A DNA stretch of 64,000 nt from Thalassobius sp034670005. GTDB lineage: Bacteria > Pseudomonadota > Alphaproteobacteria > Rhodobacterales > Rhodobacteraceae. The position numbers and the translations under genes were made by a program. The number at the start of each line of letters is the position of its first letter. Position 1 is the stretch's first letter. The stretch lies in assembly GCF_034670005.1 (NCBI RefSeq), contig NZ_JAXMOH010000009.1, positions 96,876 through 160,875 of the forward strand, given 5' to 3'. A model generated the notes under the pieces. The model saw only the letters and a program-made list of their open reading frames with translations, did not search any database and was not told the origin of the DNA. Of this stretch, positions 37,504 through 46,119 are shown one piece after another.

Positions 37504-38216
37504 GCGGCCCCTTTCGTTGTTTTGCGGTCGTATTCCACCTTGCCATCGACCATCCAGATCAGCCGGTCGGCGTATTCGGCCATATCCTCTTCGTGCGTGA
37601 CCATAATGATGGTCAGCCCTTCGTCCCGATTGAGCCGCTGCAGGAGCTCCATGATTTCGACCGATCGCATGGTGTCGAGATTGCCAGTAGGTTCGTCGGC
37701 CAGAATGACCTGCGGATCGCCTGCCAATGCCCGCGCGATTGCCACACGCTGTTGCTGCCCCCCCGACAGCTCTGACGGATCATGGTCGGCGCGTTGCGTC
37801 AGACCGACCTTTTCCAGCGCAGAAATCGCCCGCGCCTCCCTTTCGGCGCGTCCCAGGCCCTTGTAGATCAGCGGCAGTTCCACATTCTGCAACGCCGTGG
37901 TGCGCGGCAGCAGGTTGTACCCCTGAAAAATGAAACCGAGGTAATGGCGGCGCAGCAAGGCTCTCTGATCGCGGTCAAGTCTTGCCACCTCGATACCGTT
38001 GAACATGTATTGTCCCGATGTCGGGCTGTCGAGACAGCCCAGAACGTTCATCGCCGTGGATTTGCCAGAGCCCGAAGGCCCCATGATGGTGATGAATTCA
38101 CCCCGCTTCACTTCGAAACTCACACCGTCCAGCGCATGCACTTCGGCCTCGCCCTTGCCATAGACGCGGGTGATATCGCGCAATGCGATGAATGGTGACG
38201 GCGTGTCATTTGGCAT
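37500..38216 (-). CDS. ABC transporter ATP-binding protein (MacB/LolD type)
   Basis: A 238-residue ATPase: Walker A MGPSGSGKSTAMNVLG near residue 47, Q-loop FIFQGYNLLP, signature ELSGGQQQRVAIARAL, and Walker B VILADEPTGNLD with the TGNLD form typical of MacB/LolD ATPases. It overlaps the adaptor gene by 11 bp and the permease gene by 4 bp, so translation of the three is coupled. Confidence 0.93.
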   Translation of the reverse strand: MPNDTPSPFIALRDITRVYGKGEAEVHALDGVSFEVKRGEFITIMGPSGSGKSTAMNVLGCLDSPTSGQYMFNGIEVARLDRDQRALLRRHYLGFIFQGYNLLPRTTALQNVELPLIYKGLGRAEREARAISALEKVGLTQRADHDPSELSGGQQQRVAIARALAGDPQVILADEPTGNLDTMRSVEIMELLQRLNRDEGLTIIMVTHEEDMAEYADRLIWMVDGKVEYDRKTTKGAA

Positions 38217-39495
38217 CGAAACGGTCCGTGATCACCTGATCGCCTTCGCTCAGATCGCCCGACAGGATAACGGTCGAGCTGCCATCCGTCTCGCCAGCCT
38301 CTACGGGGATTTCAACAGCGACGTCATTACGCAGAACCCAAACGGATTTCAGTGTCGTTGCGTCGTCTCTTGCCGTCTTATCACTCGGTCCGGACGGCAT
38401 GATCATCCCCACCAAACCGCTGCCGGAGCTTTTCTTTTCCTCGACAACTTGTGCAGGCACATATCGCAGCGCGGCGTTGGGAACGACCAGCGCATTCTCG
38501 ACCGACGCGACGATGATATCGGCGGTTGCCGTCATTCCGGGACGCAGCAGCATGTCCCCGTTATCCAGCGTCAGGATGCCCTTGTAGGTCACTACCCCGT
38601 CGACAGTTTCCGAGGCCAGCCGCAATTCAGTAATCTCGGCCGGGAATTCCTGATCATCATAGGCTTCGACCGTGAACGTTGCGGGTTGGCCCACGCTGAC
38701 ACGCCCGATATCAGCCTCGTCGATATCGACCTGAAGTTCCATACGGGTCAGGTCCTCGGCGATGGTGAACAGGACCGGCGCAGACAGCGACGCGGCGACG
38801 ATCTGTCCTTCGTCGACGTCACGGTCCAGCACCACGCCCTTGACCGGAGAACAGATGCAGGCCTTGCTCAGGTCCACCTGCGCCAGATCGACATTCGCCT
38901 TTGCCAGATCGCGCGATGCGATGGCGGACAACAATTCAGCCTGTGCGCGCTCATAGACCGCCTCTTGCGCGATGAAAGCCTGTTGTGTTTCCACCCCGCG
39001 CTGAGCCAGTTGCTCACCACGCTCATACTCCGCGCGCGCTTCCTTCACCGTCGCCTCGGCCACCGCGACCTTGGCCTCGGCAGAGGCGAGCGATGCTTTC
39101 TGCACCGCCAATTGCGCCTCAAGCTTGGCCGTGTCCAGTCCGGCCAGAACGGTTCCTTCTTCGACGGCATCGTTGAAATCAACATGCACCTTCGTGATCG
39201 TTCCCGACAGTTCACTGGAAATTTCGACAAAATCCGTCGGTTCAACCGTTCCGGTCGCTGACACAGTGACCTTGATGTCGGCGCGACCGACTGTTTCTGT
39301 TACATATGTTGTCTTCTGCGCCGATCCGGTAAAAGGAACAAACGCCCAGATCGCAACACCGAAAGCGACAACCACAGCGACCGCCAGCCAACGCCATGAT
39401 CGCTTTTTGTGCCTGCCCAAACCAAGTATCTTGGCCATCTCGTCACTTTTCGGCGCCATTCCAGGTTCTTTCGACACGCGCGGTCCCTCGTTCAA
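38206..39495 (-). CDS. MacA-type periplasmic adaptor
   Basis: A 429-residue membrane-fusion protein with a cytoplasmic N-terminus, one anchor helix near residues 35-52 (WRWLAVAVVVAFGVAIWAFV), lipoyl-domain halves around DFVEISSELSGTITKVHVDFND and ACICSPVKGVVLDRDVDEGQ, a long helical hairpin, beta-barrel and membrane-proximal domains. First gene of the leftward export operon. ATG at 39495 is used, but an internal ATG at 39459 would also keep the whole protein. Confidence 0.9.
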   Translation of the reverse strand: MNEGPRVSKEPGMAPKSDEMAKILGLGRHKKRSWRWLAVAVVVAFGVAIWAFVPFTGSAQKTTYVTETVGRADIKVTVSATGTVEPTDFVEISSELSGTITKVHVDFNDAVEEGTVLAGLDTAKLEAQLAVQKASLASAEAKVAVAEATVKEARAEYERGEQLAQRGVETQQAFIAQEAVYERAQAELLSAIASRDLAKANVDLAQVDLSKACICSPVKGVVLDRDVDEGQIVAASLSAPVLFTIAEDLTRMELQVDIDEADIGRVSVGQPATFTVEAYDDQEFPAEITELRLASETVDGVVTYKGILTLDNGDMLLRPGMTATADIIVASVENALVVPNAALRYVPAQVVEEKKSSGSGLVGMIMPSGPSDKTARDDATTLKSVWVLRNDVAVEIPVEAGETDGSSTVILSGDLSEGDQVITDRFDAK

Positions 39496-40024
39496 ATTTG
39501 GAGGCTTAGTCTGGCCGACCTGACACAGCGCATAGCCACGGTGCGTCGCAGGCCGACACTTTCGCCCAAACTATCATTACGCGTCTCCCAGCGGATTCCG
39601 TCACACTGAACGACGTTTTCATATTTTTTTGTAAAGAAGATGCCTGTTCGGGATCCCTTCAATATTCCGTTGATGCATTTCCCAACTCGATGCGGAAAAT
39701 TCTATCACAGACAAAAGGCCAAAGCGAACTGCGGCGAGGGGCTCACCGCTCTGCTAGAAAACCAGATATCTCAATGGGCCAGATCGTGATGGACGTTGTG
39801 TTGACTGGTAGACCGCAGTCACCCACGGGTAAACAGACTGAATTCAGTGCAGCCCAAGACAGACACAAGGCAATCCTGGGCGATAGAATAGCCACAGAGG
39901 CCGAGGCTTACTTAAAATCCGCCGCCTCCAAGAAGGTCATCACAGGGGCAAATTTTCCAACCCACTCTCAGAAATTTGGGAACCGGATAAACTATCGTTT
40001 CAGGTCAATAGCATATAAAGCTTG
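39496..40024. other. Non-coding stretch between the export operon and the split tRNA
   Basis: About 530 bp of lower GC holding the divergent promoter of the MacA-like operon on its left. An open frame at 39690-40037 (+, 115 codons) has no recognisable domain and no ribosome-binding site, and runs into the tRNA fragment, so it is not called as a gene. Nothing else is recognised. Confidence 0.5.
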
Positions 40025-40070
40025 TGGCGCTCCCTGAAGGACTCGAACCCTCAACCTGTCGATTAGAAGT
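40025..40070 (-). pseudogene. 3' half of split tRNA-Arg(UCU), left island junction
   Basis: Read on the minus strand this is the anticodon loop (CTTCTAA), the 3' anticodon strand TCGAC, variable loop, T arm GAGGG/TTCGAGT/CCTTC, acceptor strand AGGGAGC, discriminator G and an encoded CCA (40025-40027). Joined to 60605-60635 it forms a perfect 7-bp acceptor stem and a perfect GTCGA/TCGAC anticodon stem, so both parts come from one gene now separated by 20.5 kb. The sequence beyond 40070 does not restore the 5' half. Confidence 0.9.
40060..40070. repeat. attL core
   Basis: CGATTAGAAGT, identical to 60594-60604; it corresponds to the anticodon loop plus three bases of the anticodon stem of tRNA-Arg(UCU). 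Crossover must lie within these 11 bases. Confidence 0.87.
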
Positions 40071-40235
40071 TATTAGCCTCGACTTCGATATCGCCTGAAA
40101 TCACCTCATAACGCATTGATATAAATGATCTTTCCGTTTCTTGAGTTTGATTTTGGCCAATATCACTATTGCACCACGCAGTCAGAAAACGGTCTTCGTC
40201 CCGTTCGGCAGCGTCACATTAGGAAAGTCGAAAAC

Positions 40236-41426
40236 ATGAAAACACGCTTAACAGAAACCCTCATTAAAAACACCCACTGGAAGGGTAAAGAAGTAAGGCT
40301 CGTCGATGCTTCTTTGGCTGGGTTCTATGTCGCCATCAACAAGCACACCAAAACCTTCAAAGTAAAAGCAGATCTCTGGGTTGGCACACCAGGTCAGAAG
40401 AAAAAAGTAAGAAGCATCAACCAAGCCTTTGCCAGCGTCCAACAAATATCCCTGCGCGAGGCAAGAATGCAGGCAACGACTTTCTTGTCGCAGATTAAGG
40501 CCGGGACCGACCCATTCAGGTCAGTTGAAACCTGCGAAACCAGTATTAAAGAAATGGTAGATACTTTCATTGCTTCACGGCAAGAAAAGCATCGCCGCCG
40601 AGCCACTCTGGAAAGCTACCGCCAAACTTCGAGCAGCTACCTGAAGGCTATCCACAACGAACTTGCCGCAGATTATAAGTTGCATGAAGCGTATAACCTT
40701 CACAAGAAACTGACCGATAACCACGGTGCCCTCTCCGCCGACAAAGCTTTCAAACTGCTTTCGTCCTCTTTCCGTTACATTCGTCCCAGAACACCGGAAG
40801 GAACAATCGACCATAATCCTCTCGAAGGTTTCGAATACAATAATCCAAAACCGAAAGACGGAAGAACAATGACCACTGATGAGCTTTCAGGCTGGTACGA
40901 AGCTCTACAAACCATCAAGAACCCCATCCGCCGGGGCCTCCACCAAACAATGCTTTACTCGGGCCTTCGCACGGCCAGCGCATCCCAGATCGAACACGAT
41001 TGGCTCGACGAAGGCAGGAGCTGCCTGCATATCCCCGCCAGGGCAATGAAAAGCGGTGAGGATCTTTCAATTCCAGTTTCGGATCAATTGCTCAAAACCT
41101 TAAAGGAGGCATCAAGTTGCAGCAAACGCATATACCCTCGTTCTCCGTGGTTATTTCCGACAATTAATAAAACCGGTAAAGTCACGCCAATTGGGGCGGT
41201 AAGTGAGAAAGCGTTGGATTACCGAACAGGACATACTTTGCGCAGGACATTCCGCACGATGGCGGCGTTGGTTAAGGTGTCTGACCGCAATGGGGATCTT
41301 CTTATGGGGCACAAAATTAAAGGTATTCGTGGGCGCTACATCGACCAGCCACAACTTTTTGGGCAGCTCCTTGATGATCAAAGGCTGATTTCTCATCACA
41401 TCGAAAAGCACATGCTGAAGCGCTGA
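40236..41426 (+). CDS. int: Tyrosine recombinase / island integrase
   Basis: A 396-residue phage-type integrase with an N-terminal arm-binding domain, core-binding segment and C-terminal catalytic domain. The active-site set is complete: R245 (YSGLRTAS), K271 in a PARAMKSGE turn, H333-R336 (GHTLRRT), H359 (LLMGHK) and nucleophile Y368 (GRYID). ATG at 40236 has AGGAAAG upstream; the longer open frame from 40125 is not needed. It lies 166 bp from attL, as expected for the enzyme that inserted the island. Confidence 0.9.
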   Translation: MKTRLTETLIKNTHWKGKEVRLVDASLAGFYVAINKHTKTFKVKADLWVGTPGQKKKVRSINQAFASVQQISLREARMQATTFLSQIKAGTDPFRSVETCETSIKEMVDTFIASRQEKHRRRATLESYRQTSSSYLKAIHNELAADYKLHEAYNLHKKLTDNHGALSADKAFKLLSSSFRYIRPRTPEGTIDHNPLEGFEYNNPKPKDGRTMTTDELSGWYEALQTIKNPIRRGLHQTMLYSGLRTASASQIEHDWLDEGRSCLHIPARAMKSGEDLSIPVSDQLLKTLKEASSCSKRIYPRSPWLFPTINKTGKVTPIGAVSEKALDYRTGHTLRRTFRTMAALVKVSDRNGDLLMGHKIKGIRGRYIDQPQLFGQLLDDQRLISHHIEKHMLKR

Positions 41427-41509
41427 AATAGAACGCTGCGTTGGGGATCAAGATGATTTCTGACGCAGCCATTCCATCAAAATCAGTGTAAATCAGGGTC
41501 GATGATTAT

Positions 41510-42679
41510 ATGGAAACTAAGATAACCGATAAGCTCGTCGCGTCTTCCGAATGGAAAGGCAGTGACTTCATCATCAGGGATATAGAAATAAGGGGCTTTT
41601 TCTTATCTGTTTCGGAATCAAGAAAGTCCTTCAAAATTCAAGTAGACATTACCAAAGACGGGCGTCGGCATTCGGTTCGGCGCACTTTGGGTACGCATGC
41701 TGAATTTAGCGCAGATACCGCGCGCGAAAAAGCACTTCGTACGATCCAGAGCATCAAGCAGCCCTTGCCCGACGAAGAACCCGAACCTTGCGTCGTTTCC
41801 TTTCCTGAATGGGCAAAGGAAGCCATCAGAGAAATTCACAAAAACTCCAACCGATCAGATCGGAACCTCAACCTGCGTCGAGCCAAACACTATTTTGAAC
41901 CGTGGGAAAACAAGGAGATGGTGCAGATCGACACTGATGACGCGCTTCAAGTTCTAAATGATATCAAAGATCGCGAGGGGGCATCTTCAGCCAAGATCTG
42001 TGCTCGCCTTATGGCAAAACTGCTTGAACTGGATGTCGACAATTCCCCAAATATCGAACCGGCGCGTATCGTGGACTTCATCGGCCTTCAAAGGCACGAC
42101 TTCTGCAAGGAAAATATCATCCCACACAGTCAGTTACCCCAGTGGCGCGTTGATATAGAAAACCTCCATAGCGTCCATCGTCAGAAAATGCACTTTTTCC
42201 ATCTATATTCAGGGCTCAAACCATCTGCGATGGTCAGAATACACCGAGACTGGGTATGCTCTGAGGAATCAATAATCCGCTTTCCCTTAGGTGCAATTGC
42301 CGACGATCGTTCCATCGAGTATCCGCTTTCCACCCAACTTGAAAGGTTCGCAAGTGAGGCATGCGAAATTTCGACCTTACTCTACCCGAACGGGAAATAT
42401 TTGTTCTCAAACTCACAAAACTCAGCTCGACCGGTCATTTGCCGTGAAAAAAAGATGATGGGACGCACAGGGCATGTACTAAGAAATACATATCTTTCGA
42501 TCGTCAAAGATCTTGGAATTCCCGATGACTTCTTGCAAGAAAATCTAAATATTCGAAGCGAACATAAATTGACTGGCGGGGCGCTATCTCGCCATGACAG
42601 CCTCAGATATCAAAATCTGATATCTCAGAAAATTGACGGATTACTACATGGTGCAAATTGGGAAAACTGCCCAGAATGA
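41510..42679 (+). CDS. Second tyrosine-recombinase-like protein with Arg-to-Lys change
   Basis: A 389-residue paralog of the adjacent integrase: both begin with a WKG-containing arm-binding domain of the same layout and align through the catalytic domain. Here the first catalytic arginine is replaced by lysine (K237 in HLYSGLKPS), while H322-R325 (GHVLRNT), H352 and a candidate Y367 remain. It may be a catalytically weak or regulatory partner, or act only as part of a heteromer with the first. Only 83 bp separate the two genes. Base composition is AT-richer than in hsdM. Confidence 0.75.
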   Translation: METKITDKLVASSEWKGSDFIIRDIEIRGFFLSVSESRKSFKIQVDITKDGRRHSVRRTLGTHAEFSADTAREKALRTIQSIKQPLPDEEPEPCVVSFPEWAKEAIREIHKNSNRSDRNLNLRRAKHYFEPWENKEMVQIDTDDALQVLNDIKDREGASSAKICARLMAKLLELDVDNSPNIEPARIVDFIGLQRHDFCKENIIPHSQLPQWRVDIENLHSVHRQKMHFFHLYSGLKPSAMVRIHRDWVCSEESIIRFPLGAIADDRSIEYPLSTQLERFASEACEISTLLYPNGKYLFSNSQNSARPVICREKKMMGRTGHVLRNTYLSIVKDLGIPDDFLQENLNIRSEHKLTGGALSRHDSLRYQNLISQKIDGLLHGANWENCPE

Positions 42680-42856
42680 TCCCATTTATGACAAAAGTGT
42701 AACTTCGTCGATTTCTCACTCCTATGTCTCCCTGGCATTCGATCTGAAAAAGAAACCCCACATAAGATGAGTGACCACGTTGGCAAGGTCAGACTGGCAG
42801 CCACCAGATTGTTTCGATAGCATACGGGAAAATCATACATTTAGACGAGGCAGACC

Positions 42857-44953
42857 TTGGAGCATATCGGCAAACTGGAACAGCGCCTTTGGGGCGCTGC
42901 GGACTCTCTTCGAGCCAACTCGAACTTCGCCAGCAACGAATACTTCATGCCTGTCATGGGTCTGATCTTCCTGCGCCACGCGTACTCGCGCTTTCTCAAG
43001 GTCCGGGATGAGATTATCCCAACCCTGCCGTCACGCGGTGGCAAGACGCGCGCCCTGACCAAGGAAGATTTTTCGGCGCGTTCATCCATTTTTCTGCGGG
43101 ACAACGCCCAGTTCGACTTCCTGGTCAGCCTCCCAGAAAGCGAAACCGCGTCGACGGCTGTCATCGCCGCGATGAAATCGATCGAGGAAGACTACGCCAC
43201 CCTCCAAGGCCTCCTGCCGAAACAGGAATACGCCGAGCTTGACGAAGACGCGCTGCGCCAGGTTCTGCGCATCTTCAACGACCCTGCCCTGCAGAAGGCC
43301 GACGGCGACGTCTTCGGCCGGATCTACGAATACTTCCTGACTCAGTTCGCGGACCAGAAGGCCCACGACAACGGTGAATTCTTCACGCCGATCAGCATCG
43401 TCGAAACCATCGTCAACATCATTGAGCCCACACGCGGCAAGGTTATCGACCCAGCCTGCGGCTCTGGCGGCATGTTCGTGCAATCTGCCCACTTCGTCGA
43501 AACGATGAAGGCCAACCCGAACGAACGCCTGACCTTCTACGGAATGGAAAAGAACCCCACGACCATCCGCCTGGCCAAGATGAACCTCGCCGTCCACGGG
43601 CTCGAAGGCGACATCCAGAAAGCCATCAGCTACTACGAAGACCCGCACAAATCCCATGCGCCCTTCGACTACGTCATGGCCAACCCGCCCTTCAACGTCG
43701 ACGAAATCGACGCAGAGAAGATGAAGGACGACAAGCGCCTCTCCTTCGGCCTCCCTGGCGTCAACAAAGGGGGCAAGGTCTCGAACGGCAACTACGTCTG
43801 GATGTCCTTCTTCCATTCCTACCTGTCCGACACCGGCCGCGCCGGCATCGTCATGTCGTCTCAGGCGTCCTCTGCGGGCGGGCAAGAGGCCAAGGTCCGC
43901 GAAGCGATGGTCAAGACCGGCGACATGGATGTCATGCTCGCGATCCGGGGCAACTTTTTCTACACGCGCACCGTGCCCTGCGAGATCTGGTTTATGGACA
44001 AGGGCAAGCCCGAGCACTTGCGCGACAAGGTGCTGATGCTGGATGCGCGCCAGGTTTTCCGCAAGGTGACACGCAAGATCTGTGATTTCTCGCCTGAACA
44101 GGAAAAGAACCTCACCTCCATCGTCTGGCTCTACCGTGGGCAGGAAGACCGCTTTGCGGGGTTGGTGCAGGGCTATCTGTCCACGGCGCGGGACGAGGCG
44201 CAGCAGACCGACTTTGCCGAGCTGCTCGATGTCCTGGCCAAGGCTTGCACCCATTTCACCGCGCATACAGACACCACCGAGTTGAAAACCGGGGTCGAGA
44301 AGTTGACCGCCGATGCACGGGCCTATGGGAAGGCTGCCGCCGCGCTGACACAGCCTGATGCCTCCATCGACGCGCTGACAGCGGCATGGACGGCGATGCA
44401 GCCGTTGGCGGATCAGGCGAAGACCTTGATCAAGGAAATCGACCATCTGTCAAAGCTTGCCCAGAAGGCGCAGGAGAAAGCGTCTGAGACCCTGAAAGCC
44501 AAGGTCGAGGCGATCAGAGATGAGGGCGAAGCCAAGAAAGCCTTGGCCGCCATGCGCAAGATTATCTCGGACGGCAAGAAGCATCTGGAGGCGATTGCCG
44601 AGGCACGAGTGGCGCTGACAGGCGATCCTGAAATTCACCTGACGGCCAGCGGGGCGCTGAAACGCTTTCGCTATTTCGAGGGGCAGGCAGACTGGCTGCT
44701 GTCGCGCTTCCCCGAAGGGCGGCTGCGCGATGTCGAAGGGCTGGTGAAGCTGGTCGATCAGGCCGAACTGGCCGAGAATGACTACAGCTTGACACCGGGC
44801 CGCTATGTGGGTGTGGCTCCCGAAGAGGATGATGAGGATTTTGACTTCGAAGAGGCGATCAAGGAGATCCACGATGAACTGGAGACCCTAAATGCCGAAG
44901 CAGGGGAACTGGCCGAGACCATCGCGAAGAATTTTGAAGAGTTGATTTTATGA
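42857..44953 (+). CDS. hsdM: Type I restriction-modification methyltransferase subunit
   Basis: A 698-residue N6-adenine methyltransferase. SAM motif I is DPACGSGG from residue 198 and the catalytic NPPF is at 276-279. The N-terminal HsdM domain starts LEQRLWGAADSLRANSNF. Residues about 450-640 form a long Ala/Lys/Glu-rich coiled-coil extension, making it longer than classic HsdM (about 500-530). The start must be TTG at 42857, because an in-frame stop lies 15 bases upstream; a GAGG precedes it. hsdS overlaps by 4 bases. Confidence 0.93.
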   Translation: MEHIGKLEQRLWGAADSLRANSNFASNEYFMPVMGLIFLRHAYSRFLKVRDEIIPTLPSRGGKTRALTKEDFSARSSIFLRDNAQFDFLVSLPESETASTAVIAAMKSIEEDYATLQGLLPKQEYAELDEDALRQVLRIFNDPALQKADGDVFGRIYEYFLTQFADQKAHDNGEFFTPISIVETIVNIIEPTRGKVIDPACGSGGMFVQSAHFVETMKANPNERLTFYGMEKNPTTIRLAKMNLAVHGLEGDIQKAISYYEDPHKSHAPFDYVMANPPFNVDEIDAEKMKDDKRLSFGLPGVNKGGKVSNGNYVWMSFFHSYLSDTGRAGIVMSSQASSAGGQEAKVREAMVKTGDMDVMLAIRGNFFYTRTVPCEIWFMDKGKPEHLRDKVLMLDARQVFRKVTRKICDFSPEQEKNLTSIVWLYRGQEDRFAGLVQGYLSTARDEAQQTDFAELLDVLAKACTHFTAHTDTTELKTGVEKLTADARAYGKAAAALTQPDASIDALTAAWTAMQPLADQAKTLIKEIDHLSKLAQKAQEKASETLKAKVEAIRDEGEAKKALAAMRKIISDGKKHLEAIAEARVALTGDPEIHLTASGALKRFRYFEGQADWLLSRFPEGRLRDVEGLVKLVDQAELAENDYSLTPGRYVGVAPEEDDEDFDFEEAIKEIHDELETLNAEAGELAETIAKNFEELIL

Positions 44954-46110
44954 GCGTCGACCAAATTGAAATCTCTCTGTCTGAGGTCTGCGAGCTTGTA
45001 ACAGATGGCACGCATGACTCGCCGAAACTAAAGCCGTCAGGCGTCCCTTTCATTAAAGGAAAACACATATCTTCTGGGGTCATTGACTTCGAAAACTGTG
45101 ATTTCATCTCTGAAGAAGATCACAGACTATGTATTAAACGCGTCGAGCCACAAGCGGGCGACATCCTCATGTCGAACATTGGTTCAGTCGGCGATTCCGC
45201 TCAGGTTCCGCATGGGTATACTTTTTCAATAAAAAACGTGGCGTTGTTGCGACCTAATCGGTCAATAGTCAATGAACTGTACTTTTTCTACCTCTTTCGA
45301 AATCCTGCCTTCAAAAAGAAGTTGATAAACTTAAAAGCAGGATCCGCACAGCAATATATCAGCCTTGCAGCACTTCGAGGTCATCGCATTACAATCGTAA
45401 AACATCTCCCCACTCAAGAACGGATTGCGGGGGTGCTTTCGGCCTATGATGACCTGATCGAGAACAACCGGCGGCGGATTGCGTTGTTGGAGCAGGCGGC
45501 GCGGCTTTTGTATCGCGAATGGTTCGTCCATTTCCGCTTCCCCGGCTCCGAGACCACCAAGTTCGTCGATGGCCTGCCTGAGGGGTGGGAAGTGCGGAAA
45601 GTGAAAGACCTAATCACTCGCTTGAAATCGAAGCCCAAAGTCCGAAAAGATGAATATCAAGCATACGGCCAGTGGCCTTGCGTGGATCAGGGGCAGGATT
45701 TTATTGGCGGATATACCGATAACAGGGAGGCGATTTATCATGATGGCCTACCACTAATTGTGTTTGGGGATCACACCCGAGCACTGAAATTCGTAGACTT
45801 TCCTTTCGCTCGGGGCGCGGACGGAACCCAGATCATCCAATCAAACGAAGAACGCCTTCCTCAGGAACTGTTCTATTTTTCACTGATCAATGTTGATCTA
45901 TCCAATTATGCGTATGCACGCCACTTCAAGTTCCTGAAGGAACAGGAAATTATCGTTCCGACATTAGAAATGGCGAAGATCTTCTCCGATCAAGCAAAGG
46001 CGATCTTTGATCAGGTCCGAACGTTACGGGGACAAAACCAAAAACTCACAGAAGCCCGCGATCTTCTCCTTCCGCGTTTAATGGATGGACGCCTTCCCAT
46101 CCCAGAGTAG
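44950..46110 (+). CDS. hsdS: Type I restriction-modification specificity subunit
   Basis: A 386-residue HsdS with two target-recognition domains (about 1-145 and 205-335). Each is followed by a conserved helical spacer: LPTQERIAGVLSAYDDLIENNRRRIALLEQAARLLYREWF in the middle, and a shorter FSDQAKAIFDQVRTLRGQNQKLTEARDLLLPRLMDG copy at the end. It sets the bipartite DNA site methylated and cut by the complex; the site cannot be read from sequence. TRD codons are AT-richer than the flanking hsdM and hsdR, as usual for swapped specificity domains. Confidence 0.92.
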   Translation: MSVDQIEISLSEVCELVTDGTHDSPKLKPSGVPFIKGKHISSGVIDFENCDFISEEDHRLCIKRVEPQAGDILMSNIGSVGDSAQVPHGYTFSIKNVALLRPNRSIVNELYFFYLFRNPAFKKKLINLKAGSAQQYISLAALRGHRITIVKHLPTQERIAGVLSAYDDLIENNRRRIALLEQAARLLYREWFVHFRFPGSETTKFVDGLPEGWEVRKVKDLITRLKSKPKVRKDEYQAYGQWPCVDQGQDFIGGYTDNREAIYHDGLPLIVFGDHTRALKFVDFPFARGADGTQIIQSNEERLPQELFYFSLINVDLSNYAYARHFKFLKEQEIIVPTLEMAKIFSDQAKAIFDQVRTLRGQNQKLTEARDLLLPRLMDGRLPIPE

Positions 46111-46119
46111 TATCTGACC

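Noticed and set aside
39690..40037. 115-codon frame before the split tRNA
   Set aside because: No domain, no ribosome-binding site, and its 3' end runs into the tRNA fragment on the other strand.
43082..44446. 454-codon frame antisense to hsdM
   Set aside because: Shadow of the methyltransferase; no supported start or domain.
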